NCBI GenBank assembly: GCA_020832135.1
Contig: JAFIFG010000045.1
Coordinates: 62,001-126,000 of the forward strand
Reading direction: 5' to 3'
DNA from: Clostridiaceae bacterium
GTDB lineage: Bacteria; Bacillota; Clostridia; Peptostreptococcales; Natronincolaceae
Length of the DNA stretch: 64,000 bases
Shown: positions 42,999 through 51,592 of the stretch, piece after piece
Layout of the letters: every line of letters begins with the position of its first letter
Position numbering within the stretch: position 1 is the stretch's first letter
Made by a program: the position numbers and the translations under genes
The notes under the pieces: generated by a model
Database searches by the model: none
What the model was told of the DNA's origin: nothing
Seen by the model: only the letters and a program-made list of their open reading frames with translations

Positions 42999-44285
42999 TT
43001 ATAAGAGTCTTTCGTTATATATATTTAATAAATTTAATCTTTCAACCTTACTCTTTAATTCTTCTGTGTCAGTACTATATAGATCCATTTTCTTCATTCT
43101 CTCAAAATAATCTCCACCAGCAAATGTATATCGCCTTTTAAGTCCCTCTTCCTTCAGTATCTCTTTATTTGCATATGCAATTATATCTCCGGATGCAAGG
43201 TTTCTTGGTAGTTCTAATAAAGGCATTCCTAATAGTATCCGTACACTATTATGTCCTGCTAAACTTCCTGTTACTATTGCCTCGGTGTGCCCTACAAAAA
43301 GTCCTGCCTTTTCCCCACCACATAATAAATTTTCAAGGCCACTTACCTTCATACTATTATTTCTAGGCGCTATGGACAAATATCTAACAGAGTTTCCTAT
43401 CCCACCAGCATATGGATCCTCGAACCTAGCATTCTCTAATCCTTTGAATTCTCTTAACTTATCTAATGGATAAAAAGGTGCCATAAGTTTTGCATGACCT
43501 GTATCTAATAAAATTAAATTTTCAGCAAAATCTTTTAATGCATATTGTTGACATACCTTTACATTTAATTTATCCATGTTGATTTCTTCCTTAGGCACCG
43601 GAATGATTACAACACCTTTTTCATTTAGTTCATCTATTATGTCCTGAGATAATGAGTCTTTGTTTAATTTGCAAGAACCACTGAATGCACCAAAAGAGCC
43701 ATTTGCTCTTTGTCCAAGTATATCATCTATACCAGCTTTATGTGTCAAACTGACTCTCGGGCCAAAGGAAGGGCACCTTAATATACACATTGCACAACCA
43801 TTACCATACTTCAAACAATTCCCCATTGGACCTGTTGAACCAGTAGTTTCTATAAATACATCCCCTTCTATGATACTTTCATCCTCTAGTATGATAGCTG
43901 TTATTTTACTATTATTCTTTACTACATCTATTATTCTATGTTGAAGATATATTTGTACTCCTATATCCTCAAGAATTTTTTTAACATTAGGTTCGATAGA
44001 AGTTACATCATATAAATTAGCATGTTTATGACCAGGAAAATCTATCCCTTTATGACGAGAATATTTATCACATAATTGGAAAAGTTCATTAGCTCCTAGT
44101 AGTATTGATTCTTCTGCCGCTGTATATCTTCCATTATTCCTCATAATTCCACCGACGTTTCCTAACCCTAATAACATATCTGTTCTTTCAAATATAGAAA
44201 CCTCTGCACCAGCTTTTTTAGCTGTTAATGCTGCAGCACATCCAGCCCAACCTCCACCTATTATAATCACCTTTGGCTTTGGCAC
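42999..44285 (-). CDS. FAD-dependent oxidoreductase
   Basis: 428 residues. N-terminal dinucleotide fold VIIIGGGWAGCAAALTAKKAG and ERTDMLLGLGNVGG; a second FAD segment near the end, LLCGGEKAGLFVGHTEAI, resembles TrmFO/MnmG-type flavoproteins. A cysteine-rich stretch GNGCAMCILRCPSFGPRVS (about residues 160-178) is unusual and may be redox active. GTG 44283-44285 follows AGGGGGAATTC. It lies 92 nt downstream of a ferredoxin-reductase-like gene in the same direction; the two probably form an electron-transfer pair. Substrate unknown. Confidence 0.75.
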   Translation of the reverse strand: MPKPKVIIIGGGWAGCAAALTAKKAGAEVSIFERTDMLLGLGNVGGIMRNNGRYTAAEESILLGANELFQLCDKYSRHKGIDFPGHKHANLYDVTSIEPNVKKILEDIGVQIYLQHRIIDVVKNNSKITAIILEDESIIEGDVFIETTGSTGPMGNCLKYGNGCAMCILRCPSFGPRVSLTHKAGIDDILGQRANGSFGAFSGSCKLNKDSLSQDIIDELNEKGVVIIPVPKEEINMDKLNVKVCQQYALKDFAENLILLDTGHAKLMAPFYPLDKLREFKGLENARFEDPYAGGIGNSVRYLSIAPRNNSMKVSGLENLLCGGEKAGLFVGHTEAIVTGSLAGHNSVRILLGMPLLELPRNLASGDIIAYANKEILKEEGLKRRYTFAGGDYFERMKKMDLYSTDTEELKSKVERLNLLNIYNERLL

Positions 44286-44377
44286 AACGAATTCCCCCTA
44301 TAATATTTTTTTATATTAATTTATATTAAATAAAAGATTTTTTCATTTATATTCTCTATTGGTTACTGTGCACCATC

Positions 44378-45325
44378 CTATAAAGATTTGTCTCTAATTT
44401 GAGTTTTGCAGGTGCGTATTGGAATACCATTCACATCATGTACAGTACATGCCCCACAAATCCCTTCTCCACAACATATTTCATTACTATTTAATGTAAC
44501 TATTTTTTTGTTCTTTAAGCTTTCTATATTATTTAAAAGTTTGTTTTGTAGAAAGTTCGATGCCCCCACAAAAATAAGACTGTAATTTTTTAGAGCAATC
44601 TTCTTATCTATATAGTCAATTACCTCTAGATCATATAAGTCACATTCTTTTACAATATTTACATTTTCATTCCCATAAAACTCTTTCATAAAATTATAAT
44701 TCGATGAACCTTCATCTATGATTACATCGATTTGATTATTATTATTTAGTAGATAATTTATCAGTAACATTGCTGGTGCCTGTGCTATTCCCCTAGCTAT
44801 AATTAAGGAATTAGAGTCTTTTGTTTGCTTTAAATACTCTAAACCAAAGATACCGTTCCAATACGGTCCTCTAATAAGAATAGAATCATTTACATCTTTA
44901 ATGGATTTGGTTTTTATTCCATGAATCTCTATAGCTATTTTTATTAAATCCTTTCTAATATCCGTAGACATGATTGAAATAGGAGCATCAAAATATTGAT
45001 TAAGTTTTTTATTTCTAACAAAAATATAAGAGCCTGGTTGACTTAACTGCCTAGCCATATAATGAGGTACTTTTAACGTAAATATAGTTATATTGCTACC
45101 ATGTTCTTCTTTTTTAACAATTAATGCCTCCATATCTTCTCTTGGTACTTTCTTTTTATCTCCTTCAAAAGCAAAAGCTTGGTATATACACACACCCCTC
45201 CAATTACAATCACAAAATTCTTTTCCCTGCAAATGAGAACAAGTAATACAATCCATAGTTTCAGCTAAGTAACAAGGACAATAATCACTGCCGGCATCAA
45301 TACACTGCCATCTATAGTTCTTCAT
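44378..45325 (-). CDS. FNR-like reductase with N-terminal Cys-rich region and C-terminal [2Fe-2S] motif
   Basis: 315 residues. Eight cysteines fall within residues 8-46 (C8, C16, C18, C26, C29, C38, C40, C46), enough for one or two clusters or zinc. Then a FAD/NAD-binding reductase core (GSYIFVRN, FDAPISIMS, IRGPYWNGIFG, ARGIAQAPAMLLI), ending in CCGEGICGACTV...C, the [2Fe-2S] ligand pattern of PyrK and related sulfide-dehydrogenase beta subunits. Start ATG 45325 after AGGAGGGGAAAT; the frame is open 18 nt further upstream. It probably feeds electrons to or from the adjacent flavoprotein. No pyrD is present, so PyrK itself is unlikely. Confidence 0.72.
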   Translation of the reverse strand: MKNYRWQCIDAGSDYCPCYLAETMDCITCSHLQGKEFCDCNWRGVCIYQAFAFEGDKKKVPREDMEALIVKKEEHGSNITIFTLKVPHYMARQLSQPGSYIFVRNKKLNQYFDAPISIMSTDIRKDLIKIAIEIHGIKTKSIKDVNDSILIRGPYWNGIFGLEYLKQTKDSNSLIIARGIAQAPAMLLINYLLNNNNQIDVIIDEGSSNYNFMKEFYGNENVNIVKECDLYDLEVIDYIDKKIALKNYSLIFVGASNFLQNKLLNNIESLKNKKIVTLNSNEICCGEGICGACTVHDVNGIPIRTCKTQIRDKSL

Positions 45326-45412
45326 ATTTCCCCTCCTTTTCATGTCAACAATATACTATAATATTAGAATATTTTTTTAAGCCAATATTGTTACAAAGTT
45401 TTTTAAAATCGT

Positions 45413-45446
45413 AAGAAAAAGCGACTTATATAAGCCGCTTTTTCTT
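45413..45446 (-). terminator. Intrinsic terminator after the first D,D-carboxypeptidase
   Basis: 11-bp outer stem (45413-45423 with 45436-45446) closing a self-complementary CTTATATAAG centre with one A-C mismatch. The minus-strand 3' side is T-rich. Confidence 0.78.
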
Positions 45447-45459
45447 TATTTACAATTAA

Positions 45460-46563
45460 TTAAAATTTAAAAAATCTTTTTATTTTATCCAAAGTAGTCA
45501 ATCTTTCTATATCTTCACTAATTAACAAATCTGCTGTGCCAAGTAATTTCCCATCTAGATAAGTAGATATTTTACCAATTTTTTCACCCTTACTTACAGG
45601 TGCTTCTATAACTTCTGGTACCTGTATGATAGATATAATTTTTTCCTCCTGATTTTCTTTAATAGGCAAAACAATAGCTTTTGAAACCTCTAAGTACACA
45701 TTTTCTTTTGTACCATCCTCTACTAATATCTTTTTAACTATATCCCCTTTTTCTAAGACTTTATAGGAGCTATACTGTTCAAAAGCATAGTTCAATAATG
45801 CTTTTGTTGTATCAAACCAACTATAGTCGTTAAGTGTTATGGCTATAAACTGCATATCATCTCTTGTAGCAGAAGCTACTAAACATCTTCCTGCTTTCTT
45901 GGTATAACCAGTTTTTACACCATCTCCACCTTCACATATATTTAAAGTTTTATTTTTGTTAGCAAAGTGCTTGTACCCTTCCCTTTCTGCTGTCCAAAAT
46001 TTTGTCTGTACTACTTCTTTGAAGGTTGGGTTCCTTAGAGCCTCTCTTGTAATAAGAGCCAAGTCATAGGCGGTAGTATAATGAAGATCATGGTGTAATC
46101 CATGTGGATTCATAAAGTTAGTGTTATTAGCTCCTATCTCCCTTGCTCTAGCATTCATCAAATCTGAAAACTCTTCTACAGAGCCACTGACCTCATAAGC
46201 AATAGCTGTTGCTACATCATTCCCAGATCTCAGCATTAATCCATAAACTAAATCTATAGCTCTAATGTTTTCATTAGCTTCTAAATAGATAGAAGAACCT
46301 TCCACTCCAATAGCATTTGGATTAATTTTTATCATTTTATCTAAAGGTATGTTCTCTATTGCCAACAAAGCTGTCATAATTTTGGTAGTACTTGCCATAG
46401 GCAGTTCTTCATATATATTTTTTTCATGTAACACTAATCCCGTTTCTACATCAATTACTATAGTAGCTTTTCCTCCTACCACTGGTTCTTCAGCCCATAT
46501 TTTACTAGGAAGTAATAAACATGTAATAAATACTATTATTATCATAATTTTTTTATTATACAT
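45460..46563 (-). CDS. D-alanyl-D-alanine carboxypeptidase (PBP5 family), copy 1
   Basis: 367 residues. Signal peptide about 1-24 (hydrophobic run ending SKIWA). The S11 peptidase core has the SxxK box as STTK (about 57-60), SGN in LMLRSGNDVA, and KTG in GVKTGYTKKAG. A PBP5-type C-terminal beta domain (about 270-350) follows; no clear C-terminal amphipathic anchor. It trims the last D-Ala of peptidoglycan stem peptides outside the membrane. Could be vegetative or a DacB-like sporulation form. ATG 46563, with AGAGGTGAT 9-15 nt upstream. A second copy is at 54.3 kb. Confidence 0.9.
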   Translation of the reverse strand: MYNKKIMIIIVFITCLLLPSKIWAEEPVVGGKATIVIDVETGLVLHEKNIYEELPMASTTKIMTALLAIENIPLDKMIKINPNAIGVEGSSIYLEANENIRAIDLVYGLMLRSGNDVATAIAYEVSGSVEEFSDLMNARAREIGANNTNFMNPHGLHHDLHYTTAYDLALITREALRNPTFKEVVQTKFWTAEREGYKHFANKNKTLNICEGGDGVKTGYTKKAGRCLVASATRDDMQFIAITLNDYSWFDTTKALLNYAFEQYSSYKVLEKGDIVKKILVEDGTKENVYLEVSKAIVLPIKENQEEKIISIIQVPEVIEAPVSKGEKIGKISTYLDGKLLGTADLLISEDIERLTTLDKIKRFFKF

Positions 46564-46642
46564 TTCAATCTTATCACCTCTCTTTTAATCTTTACTCCAT
46601 TTATTATAGACAAAAGAGATGATACTCATTCCTTAAAACAAA

Positions 46643-46672
46643 AAATGATAAGTATAATGCTACTTATCATTT
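46643..46672 (-). terminator. Intrinsic terminator overlapping the MazG-like gene end
   Basis: Perfect 12-bp stem (46643-46654 with 46661-46672), 6-nt loop; the minus-strand tail is T5. The stem includes the stop codon (46667-46669). Confidence 0.8.
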
Positions 46673-47071
46673 GATTTCATGTTGTATTTCACAACCAAAT
46701 TCTTTAGCCAATTTTTCAGCTTCCTTAATATCCTCTCCACCCCAAATTGACCATCCACCCTTTAATTCTCCATCCACATAAATTTCAACTTTATTTTCTT
46801 TAAATATCATAATTTTATGATTACGCTTTTTCATTTGTTCAACTTGTTTATTAACAGCTTCTTCTACATCTACATCTAATACCTTCATTGCAATAAATAA
46901 ACAAGACATAGCATCTTGCAACTCTCTTTTAGCTTTATCTATATCACCTTTCATTAATGCCTTTAATGATTCTGCCACTTCCTCGTTTAAATGACTAATT
47001 GCAGCTTTAGGATCATCTGTAGTGTATTTTCTATTATTCCAGATGATTTCTATAGCATCTCTAATATCCAT
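46667..47071 (-). CDS. MazG-like nucleotide pyrophosphohydrolase domain protein
   Basis: 134 residues. About residues 10-85 form a MazG-type helical core with the acidic ligands in HLNEEVAESLKALMKG and KRELQDAMSCL (EExxE ... ExxD). The last 40 residues (EIYVDGELKGGWSIWGGEDIKEAEKLAKEF...) form an extra alpha/beta piece not part of the MazG core. MazG-like enzymes hydrolyse (d)NTPs to monophosphates, often damaged nucleotides. ATG 47071 follows AAAGGGGGAAAGAC. Monocistronic. Confidence 0.7.
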   Translation of the reverse strand: MDIRDAIEIIWNNRKYTTDDPKAAISHLNEEVAESLKALMKGDIDKAKRELQDAMSCLFIAMKVLDVDVEEAVNKQVEQMKKRNHKIMIFKENKVEIYVDGELKGGWSIWGGEDIKEAEKLAKEFGCEIQHEIK

Positions 47072-47200
47072 AGTGAGTCTTTCCCCCTTTTAAAAGTCCT
47101 TTAAAATACATTTACTTAATTATACATCTATATACTTTAACTTTCAAATACACAACATATGATTTTAACATTATTTTAAAATCTATTTATTATAAAGTAA

Positions 47201-47234
47201 AAAAATAATAGAGGACATGCATATATCCTCTATT
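47201..47234 (-). terminator. Intrinsic terminator of the ytfI-gerW pair
   Basis: 9-bp perfect stem (47207-47215 with 47226-47234), 10-nt loop; minus-strand tail ATTATTTTT. It overlaps the gerW stop. Confidence 0.8.
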
Positions 47235-47676
47235 CGTAAGTTATTATATTGTCTCCATTTTTCTTATTATCTTTTGTATTAAACATGCTTTGTATGCTAT
47301 TAATTACTTTTGGAGTGCTATTAATCAAATTATCTATCATATTTGCTCTTTGATCAACTGGCATTAATTTTATCTGCCCATTTCCAACCACCATAAAAGC
47401 TACTGGTTGAACAGATACACCTGCACCTGCACCACCTGCAAAAGGAAACTTTTCTTTGACTACAGGTTTTTCTTCACCCTCTTCTTCCTCCGGTAAGTTT
47501 ACATTAGTATAGTCTCCTCCACCAGATGCAAATCCAAAGGATACCTTAGAAATAGGGATGATTACTGTACCATCAGGTGTTTCAACTGCATCTCCTACAA
47601 TTGTATTAACATCAACCATTTCTTTTATGCTTTCCATTGTTGTCTTCATTAGTGCTTCAATTGGATGCTCGCTCAA
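47230..47676 (-). CDS. ytfJ: GerW family sporulation protein (YtfJ)
   Basis: About 148 residues. The hallmark opening HPIEALMKTTMESIKEMVDVNTIVGDAVETPDGTVIIPISKVSFGF is clear, followed by a Gly-rich section (GGAGAGVSVQPVAFMVV). GerW in B. subtilis is a forespore protein involved in spore germination. Start: two GTG codons at 47688 and 47685 lie inside the ribosome site AGAGGTGG, so TTG 47676 (giving an MSEHPIE start as in homologues) is preferred. It follows and overlaps the DUF2953 gene, its usual partner. Confidence 0.88.
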   Translation of the reverse strand: MSEHPIEALMKTTMESIKEMVDVNTIVGDAVETPDGTVIIPISKVSFGFASGGGDYTNVNLPEEEEGEEKPVVKEKFPFAGGAGAGVSVQPVAFMVVGNGQIKLMPVDQRANMIDNLINSTPKVINSIQSMFNTKDNKKNGDNIITYE

Positions 47677-48325
47677 TTTTCTCACCACCTCTAAATTTTA
47701 TTAAGAGAAATTTAATGCCCGCAATTATAATATATCCTATTTTTATATTGACTATACAATTAAAAGTTGTAACTAATTTAGGTGCATTATAATTTGGGTT
47801 TACATCAATTATAGCATCCTTAAGTATAAGGTTATTTTTAAGAAGCATGATTAAATTAGATTTCACACCCCACAACATACCTACTAAAATTGCTGTATAA
47901 GCTGCATCGTCAGTACCAACACTAGTTTTCCATATTACTTTATTTATTATGATCTTCTGATATATATATTTTATCGTATGCCAATATACTCTGTGTAGTT
48001 TTTTAATTCGTTTTAAAATCAGTTTTATTTCATTAGTATTGAATCGCTCTTTCCTTTCTTGGATTTTGGTTTCATTGTTCCAACTACCAATGTTTTTTTC
48101 AATTTTTGCTTTTATAAATCCATTTTCTCCATCAAATAAGTCAACAAAGGGAATTTTCGTATGATATTTTAATAAACCATTAAGTGCACATATAAATACA
48201 TTAATTTCATCATCTTGTCCTACTCTCTTTATATCCATCTCAATTTCTATATTTGAATATAAGACCCAAATAATAATTAATACTAAAACAATAATCATTC
48301 CAAATATTGTATAAACCTGTAGCAA
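47657..48325 (-). CDS. ytfI: DUF2953 protein (YtfI-like), partner of GerW
   Basis: 222 residues. A single N-terminal membrane anchor (about 5-26), then a basic, mostly helical-plus-strand body matching DUF2953, ending TFNCIVNIKIGYIIIAGIKFLLIKFRGG. The TDDAAYTAILVGMLWG motif is typical of the family. YtfI-YtfJ gene pairs are a feature of spore formers. TTG 48325 follows GGAGGTGAAG. It overlaps the gerW coding region by about 20 nt. Function unknown beyond a sporulation association. Confidence 0.78.
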   Translation of the reverse strand: MLQVYTIFGMIIVLVLIIIWVLYSNIEIEMDIKRVGQDDEINVFICALNGLLKYHTKIPFVDLFDGENGFIKAKIEKNIGSWNNETKIQERKERFNTNEIKLILKRIKKLHRVYWHTIKYIYQKIIINKVIWKTSVGTDDAAYTAILVGMLWGVKSNLIMLLKNNLILKDAIIDVNPNYNAPKLVTTFNCIVNIKIGYIIIAGIKFLLIKFRGGEKIERASN

Positions 48326-48464
48326 ACATCTTCACCTCCAACCTATATATTACTATTTTTTCCACTTTTCCAATAAATAGACTTAGTAAACTAAATTGAT
48401 ATGATTTATTAAATTTATTTTTTTAATATATAAATTATAGAAAATTTTTTTTCTGTAAAAACTA

Positions 48465-48492
48465 TTGACTTTTTTTCAAAAACCTTTATATT
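48465..48492 (+). promoter_or_regulatory. Promoter of the cupin regulator-speD unit
   Basis: TTGACT (48465-48470), 16-nt spacer, TATATT (48487-48492). The rest of the gap 48326-48464 is AT-rich and presumably holds the divergent ytfI promoter. Confidence 0.6.
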
Positions 48493-48500
48493 TAATATAG

Positions 48501-48517
48501 GTAAACAAAAAGTTTAC
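48501..48517 (+). promoter_or_regulatory. Palindromic operator, GTAAAC-N5-GTTTAC
   Basis: Perfect 6+6 inverted repeat with an A5 centre starting 8 nt after the -10, in the position of the transcription start and early leader. It is a natural binding site for the HTH dimer encoded just downstream, implying autoregulation. Confidence 0.6.
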
Positions 48518-48570
48518 TTTGAGGAAATAAGTGCATAGTATATCATGGGTCAAAAATGAGAGGTGATAGA

Positions 48571-49110
48571 TTGGATATAGGCGAAAAACTCAAGAGATTA
48601 CGTATACTAAATGAATTAACACAGGATGAACTAGCCCAAAGGTGTGATTTGACAAAAGGTTTCATCTCTAAAATTGAGAGAAACATCACCTCACCATCTA
48701 TTGCCACCTTAATAGATATTCTTGAAGCTCTAGGAACTGATATACAGAAATTCTTTAATGAAGATGTTCAAAGCAAAGTTGTGTTCTCTAAAGAAGATAT
48801 GTATGAAACAGAAAACGAAGCATTAAATCACAAAATCACTTGGCTCGTACCCAATGCACAAAAAAACTTAATGGAACCTATTTTAATAAAACTGGACAGC
48901 AATAGTAGTAGCAATATAGAGAAGCCTCATGAAGGTGAAGAATTTGGATATGTTTTGAATGGTAATATCGATTTATGTTTAGGAAATAAAAAATTTAAAA
49001 TAAAAAAAGGAGAAAGTTTTTATTTTAAATCTAATTTAATTCATTATATTGAAAACACCAGCAACAAACCAGCAATTGTACTTTGGGTGGCAGGTCCACC
49101 ATCTTTTTAA
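48571..49110 (+). CDS. XRE-family regulator with cupin domain (PuuR-like)
   Basis: 179 residues. The HTH_3 domain (about 5-60: [35 protein letters not shown]) is joined to a C-terminal cupin (about 100-178; [38 protein letters not shown]). This architecture is that of PuuR and other polyamine-responsive repressors, and the next gene is speD, so polyamine or SAM-linked control is likely. Start TTG 48571 after AGAGGTGAT is preferred over ATG 48556, which has no ribosome site. A palindromic operator lies upstream. Confidence 0.85.
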   Translation: MDIGEKLKRLRILNELTQDELAQRCDLTKGFISKIERNITSPSIATLIDILEALGTDIQKFFNEDVQSKVVFSKEDMYETENEALNHKITWLVPNAQKNLMEPILIKLDSNSSSNIEKPHEGEEFGYVLNGNIDLCLGNKKFKIKKGESFYFKSNLIHYIENTSNKPAIVLWVAGPPSF

Positions 49111-49145
49111 CTATTTTTTTATTATTGGAAGGGAGTTGTTTTAAT

Positions 49146-49559
49146 ATGAAAATGGAACAATTAGGGAGACACATTCTAGCAGAATTTTATAACTGTGATT
49201 CTGATATTTTAAATGATCACAAGTTAATAGAAAAGTACATGGTAGAAGCTGCTGAGGAAGCTAATGCCACAGTTGTTACGAGTAATTTCCATATGTTTAA
49301 TCCTTGGGGAGTTAGTGGTGTGGTAGTCATTCAAGAATCACATCTAACAATCCATACATGGCCAGAATATGGTTATGCTTCTATCGATTTATTTACATGT
49401 GGTGACGATGTAAATCCTTGGATTTCATTTGAATATCTAAAGAATAAATTGAAGGCAGAACATACAGATACAGAAGAAGTTCCAAGAGGTATTGTATCTA
49501 AAATAAGAAAGAACTCTAACAATAAATACGATGATATAAAATATAAAGTATCTGTTTAA
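49146..49559 (+). CDS. speD: S-adenosylmethionine decarboxylase proenzyme
   Basis: 137 residues, class 1b prokaryotic form. Makes decarboxylated SAM, the aminopropyl donor for spermidine. The proenzyme self-cleaves between Glu64 and Ser65 ([13 protein letters not shown]) to generate the pyruvoyl group; His70 and Cys85 (LFTCGDD) are the expected catalytic partners. Start ATG 49146 after GAAGGGAG; the frame is open into the regulator gene but without a ribosome site. Spermidine synthase (speE) is not in the window. It is 35 nt from the PuuR-like regulator and probably co-transcribed. Confidence 0.95.
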   Translation: MKMEQLGRHILAEFYNCDSDILNDHKLIEKYMVEAAEEANATVVTSNFHMFNPWGVSGVVVIQESHLTIHTWPEYGYASIDLFTCGDDVNPWISFEYLKNKLKAEHTDTEEVPRGIVSKIRKNSNNKYDDIKYKVSV

Positions 49560-49571
49560 GAAGTAAATTCA

Positions 49572-49609
49572 GAGCCACTCTTTTAATTAATATATAAAGG
49601 TGGCTCCTT
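49572..49609. terminator. Terminator after speD
   Basis: GAGCCAC (49572-49578) pairs with GTGGCTC (49600-49606) around a long AT-rich loop; CTTTG and further Ts follow. It lies between convergent speD and scpB. Confidence 0.6.
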
Positions 49610-49612
49610 TGT

Positions 49613-50173
49613 TTATTTATTATATATATCTTTTATGTCATCAGTCTCTTCGTTGTCAAAAATTAATTCTTTCATATCTGGAAGATCTTCAATGGTTTTA
49701 AGACCAAATGACTTTAAGAAGTTAACAGTTGTTCCATAGAGTATAGGTCTACCTATTCTTTCTAATCTGCCTTGTTCTGATATTAAATCTTTGTCCATTA
49801 AGGTGCTTATTGCTTTGTCGCACTTTACCCCTCTTATTTCTTCTACTTCACCCTTAGTAATAGGTTGCTTATATGCAACAATTGCTAATGTCTCTAAAGC
49901 TGCTTGAGTCAATCCTTTACTTTGTTTAGGCTCTAATAATTTTCTTATATAGGGATAGTACTCTGGTCTTGTAGCTAATTGATAATAGTCATTCATTTTA
50001 ATAATTTCAATGCCTCTTTTATTATAATTAAAATCATCTATCATTTCTTTCAAAACACTTTCAATCTCTTTAGTATTTATAGTTAAAGTTTTACTTAGTT
50101 CCTTTGTTGATATAGGTTCAGACCAAGCAAAAAGTATGGCTTCTATAATTGATTTAATTTGAATTTTATCCAT
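49613..50173 (-). CDS. scpB: Segregation and condensation protein B
   Basis: 186 residues, two winged-helix domains. Family segments are IIEAILFAWSEPIS at the N-terminus, LTQAALETLAIVAYKQPITKGEVEEIRGVKCD in the centre and RPILYGTTVNFLKSFGLKTIEDLP. It dimerises and binds the ScpA kleisin to form the SMC-ScpAB condensin needed for chromosome segregation. The last gene of the minus-strand unit that starts at 54.2 kb, 35 nt after scpA. Confidence 0.95.
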   Translation of the reverse strand: MDKIQIKSIIEAILFAWSEPISTKELSKTLTINTKEIESVLKEMIDDFNYNKRGIEIIKMNDYYQLATRPEYYPYIRKLLEPKQSKGLTQAALETLAIVAYKQPITKGEVEEIRGVKCDKAISTLMDKDLISEQGRLERIGRPILYGTTVNFLKSFGLKTIEDLPDMKELIFDNEETDDIKDIYNK

Positions 50174-50208
50174 TATTTATTTACACCTCTACTATAATAA
50201 TATATCGA

Positions 50209-50958
50209 CTATTTTAAATGTCTATACTCTATGGTAATATCGCTAAAACATAAACTTTGAACCACTGTTACTTTTTTCATTTTAAGCAACTCTAATAGTG
50301 CTAAAAAAGTTACTATGATTGCAGTTTTATCCTCTAAGTTTTGGAATAAATCATAAAAACTTATTTGTTCTGTTTCTTGTAACTTAGTAATTATTTCTTT
50401 TGACTTATCCTCAATAGTAATAGTCTCTCGTTCTATATGTCTCACATGACTGTTTAATACATCAGTATTGCTTTTGTATTTATTTAGTAATATTTGTGAT
50501 AATACCTTTAACAAGTCATCTGCTTGCATATCTTCTATGGATTCATTATCTTTATCATGGCTTATTATAATTTCTTCCTTAGGCTTAAAATAAGTTCTAC
50601 TATAATGTTCTCCTTTTGTTTTTAACTCTTGGGCTACAGCTTTATATTTTTTATATTCTAAAAGCTTTCTTACTAAATCACTTCTGGGATCTTGCTCTTC
50701 TTTTTCTTGCACTTTACCTTCAGATGAATCTTTGGGTAGCAACATTTTAGATTTAATTTCTATTAAAGTAGCCGCCATAACTAAAAATTCACTTGTTATG
50801 TTTAAATCTAATTTTTCCATTTTATATATATACTTAAGATATTGTTCGGTGATTTCATTTATAGGGATATCATAGATATCTAATTCATTTTTTTCTATGA
50901 GGTGAAAAAGTAAATCAAATGGCCCTTCAAAAGCTTCTATTTTAATAGTATAGTTCAT
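50209..50958 (-). CDS. scpA: Segregation and condensation protein A (kleisin)
   Basis: 249 residues. Begins with the family hallmark FEGPFDLLFHLIEKNELDIYDIPINEIT and continues with EFLVMAATLIEIKSKMLLP, the SMC neck-binding N-terminal part; a C-terminal winged helix (about 175-245, VTFLALLELLKMKKV) binds the SMC cap. Start ATG 50958 follows GGAGGAGAAT. It lies between the M50 protease and scpB, an order seen in many Clostridia. Confidence 0.95.
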   Translation of the reverse strand: MNYTIKIEAFEGPFDLLFHLIEKNELDIYDIPINEITEQYLKYIYKMEKLDLNITSEFLVMAATLIEIKSKMLLPKDSSEGKVQEKEEQDPRSDLVRKLLEYKKYKAVAQELKTKGEHYSRTYFKPKEEIIISHDKDNESIEDMQADDLLKVLSQILLNKYKSNTDVLNSHVRHIERETITIEDKSKEIITKLQETEQISFYDLFQNLEDKTAIIVTFLALLELLKMKKVTVVQSLCFSDITIEYRHLK

Positions 50959-50968
50959 TATTCTCCTC

Positions 50969-51592
50969 CTAGATGATAAAAGTAACCAAAGTCATTAGTA
51001 GATTAAATAAATAGAAAACTATAGGAAATAGCACTCTATTTATAAACCCAAAATATAGTAATAGTATTAAAATAATATAAGAATACTTTTGAAACCTATA
51101 GTACTTTTCTTCAAAACTTCTTGGTAAAAGAGTTAGTATTATTTTGGATCCATCCAAAGGTGGAATGGGAAACAAGTTAAATACAGCTAAAACCAAATTA
51201 ATAAATATTGCAAAGTATAACATATTATAAACAAGTGTACTCATATCGAATTTAATTAAAAAACCTAAAATAAATGTTAAGAAAATTGATAGTAAAATAT
51301 TAGACATAGGACCAGCGATAGACACTAAGAAGTAACCAAGCTTCCTATTAGTAAAATTATTAGGGTTTATAGGTACAGGTTTTGCCCATCCAAACCTAAA
51401 GAATATTAACATTAAAAATCCTAAGATATCTATGTGCGATATAGGGTTTAAAGTTAATCTACCATAATGTTTTGCTGTAGGATCCCCTAATAAATAAGCA
51501 CTATAAGCATGTGAAAATTCATGAACAGTTAAAGCCAGTAATATACCTGGTAATGTTAATAGGATAGTATTTATATCTAGACTAAACATCAT
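50969..51592 (-). CDS. Site-2 protease family (M50) membrane metallopeptidase
   Basis: 207 residues with about five to six membrane segments. The zinc-binding HExxH is HEFSH in ALTVHEFSHAYSAYLLGD (about 23-27), and the second metal motif is NLFPIPPLDGSKI (about 140). This is the small YwhC/FtsH-like M50 form without PDZ domain. Substrate unknown; regulated intramembrane cleavage is inferred only from the family. Start 51592 overlaps the upstream DHH-CBS gene by 11 nt, so it is translationally coupled. Confidence 0.88.
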   Translation of the reverse strand: MMFSLDINTILLTLPGILLALTVHEFSHAYSAYLLGDPTAKHYGRLTLNPISHIDILGFLMLIFFRFGWAKPVPINPNNFTNRKLGYFLVSIAGPMSNILLSIFLTFILGFLIKFDMSTLVYNMLYFAIFINLVLAVFNLFPIPPLDGSKIILTLLPRSFEEKYYRFQKYSYIILILLLYFGFINRVLFPIVFYLFNLLMTLVTFII

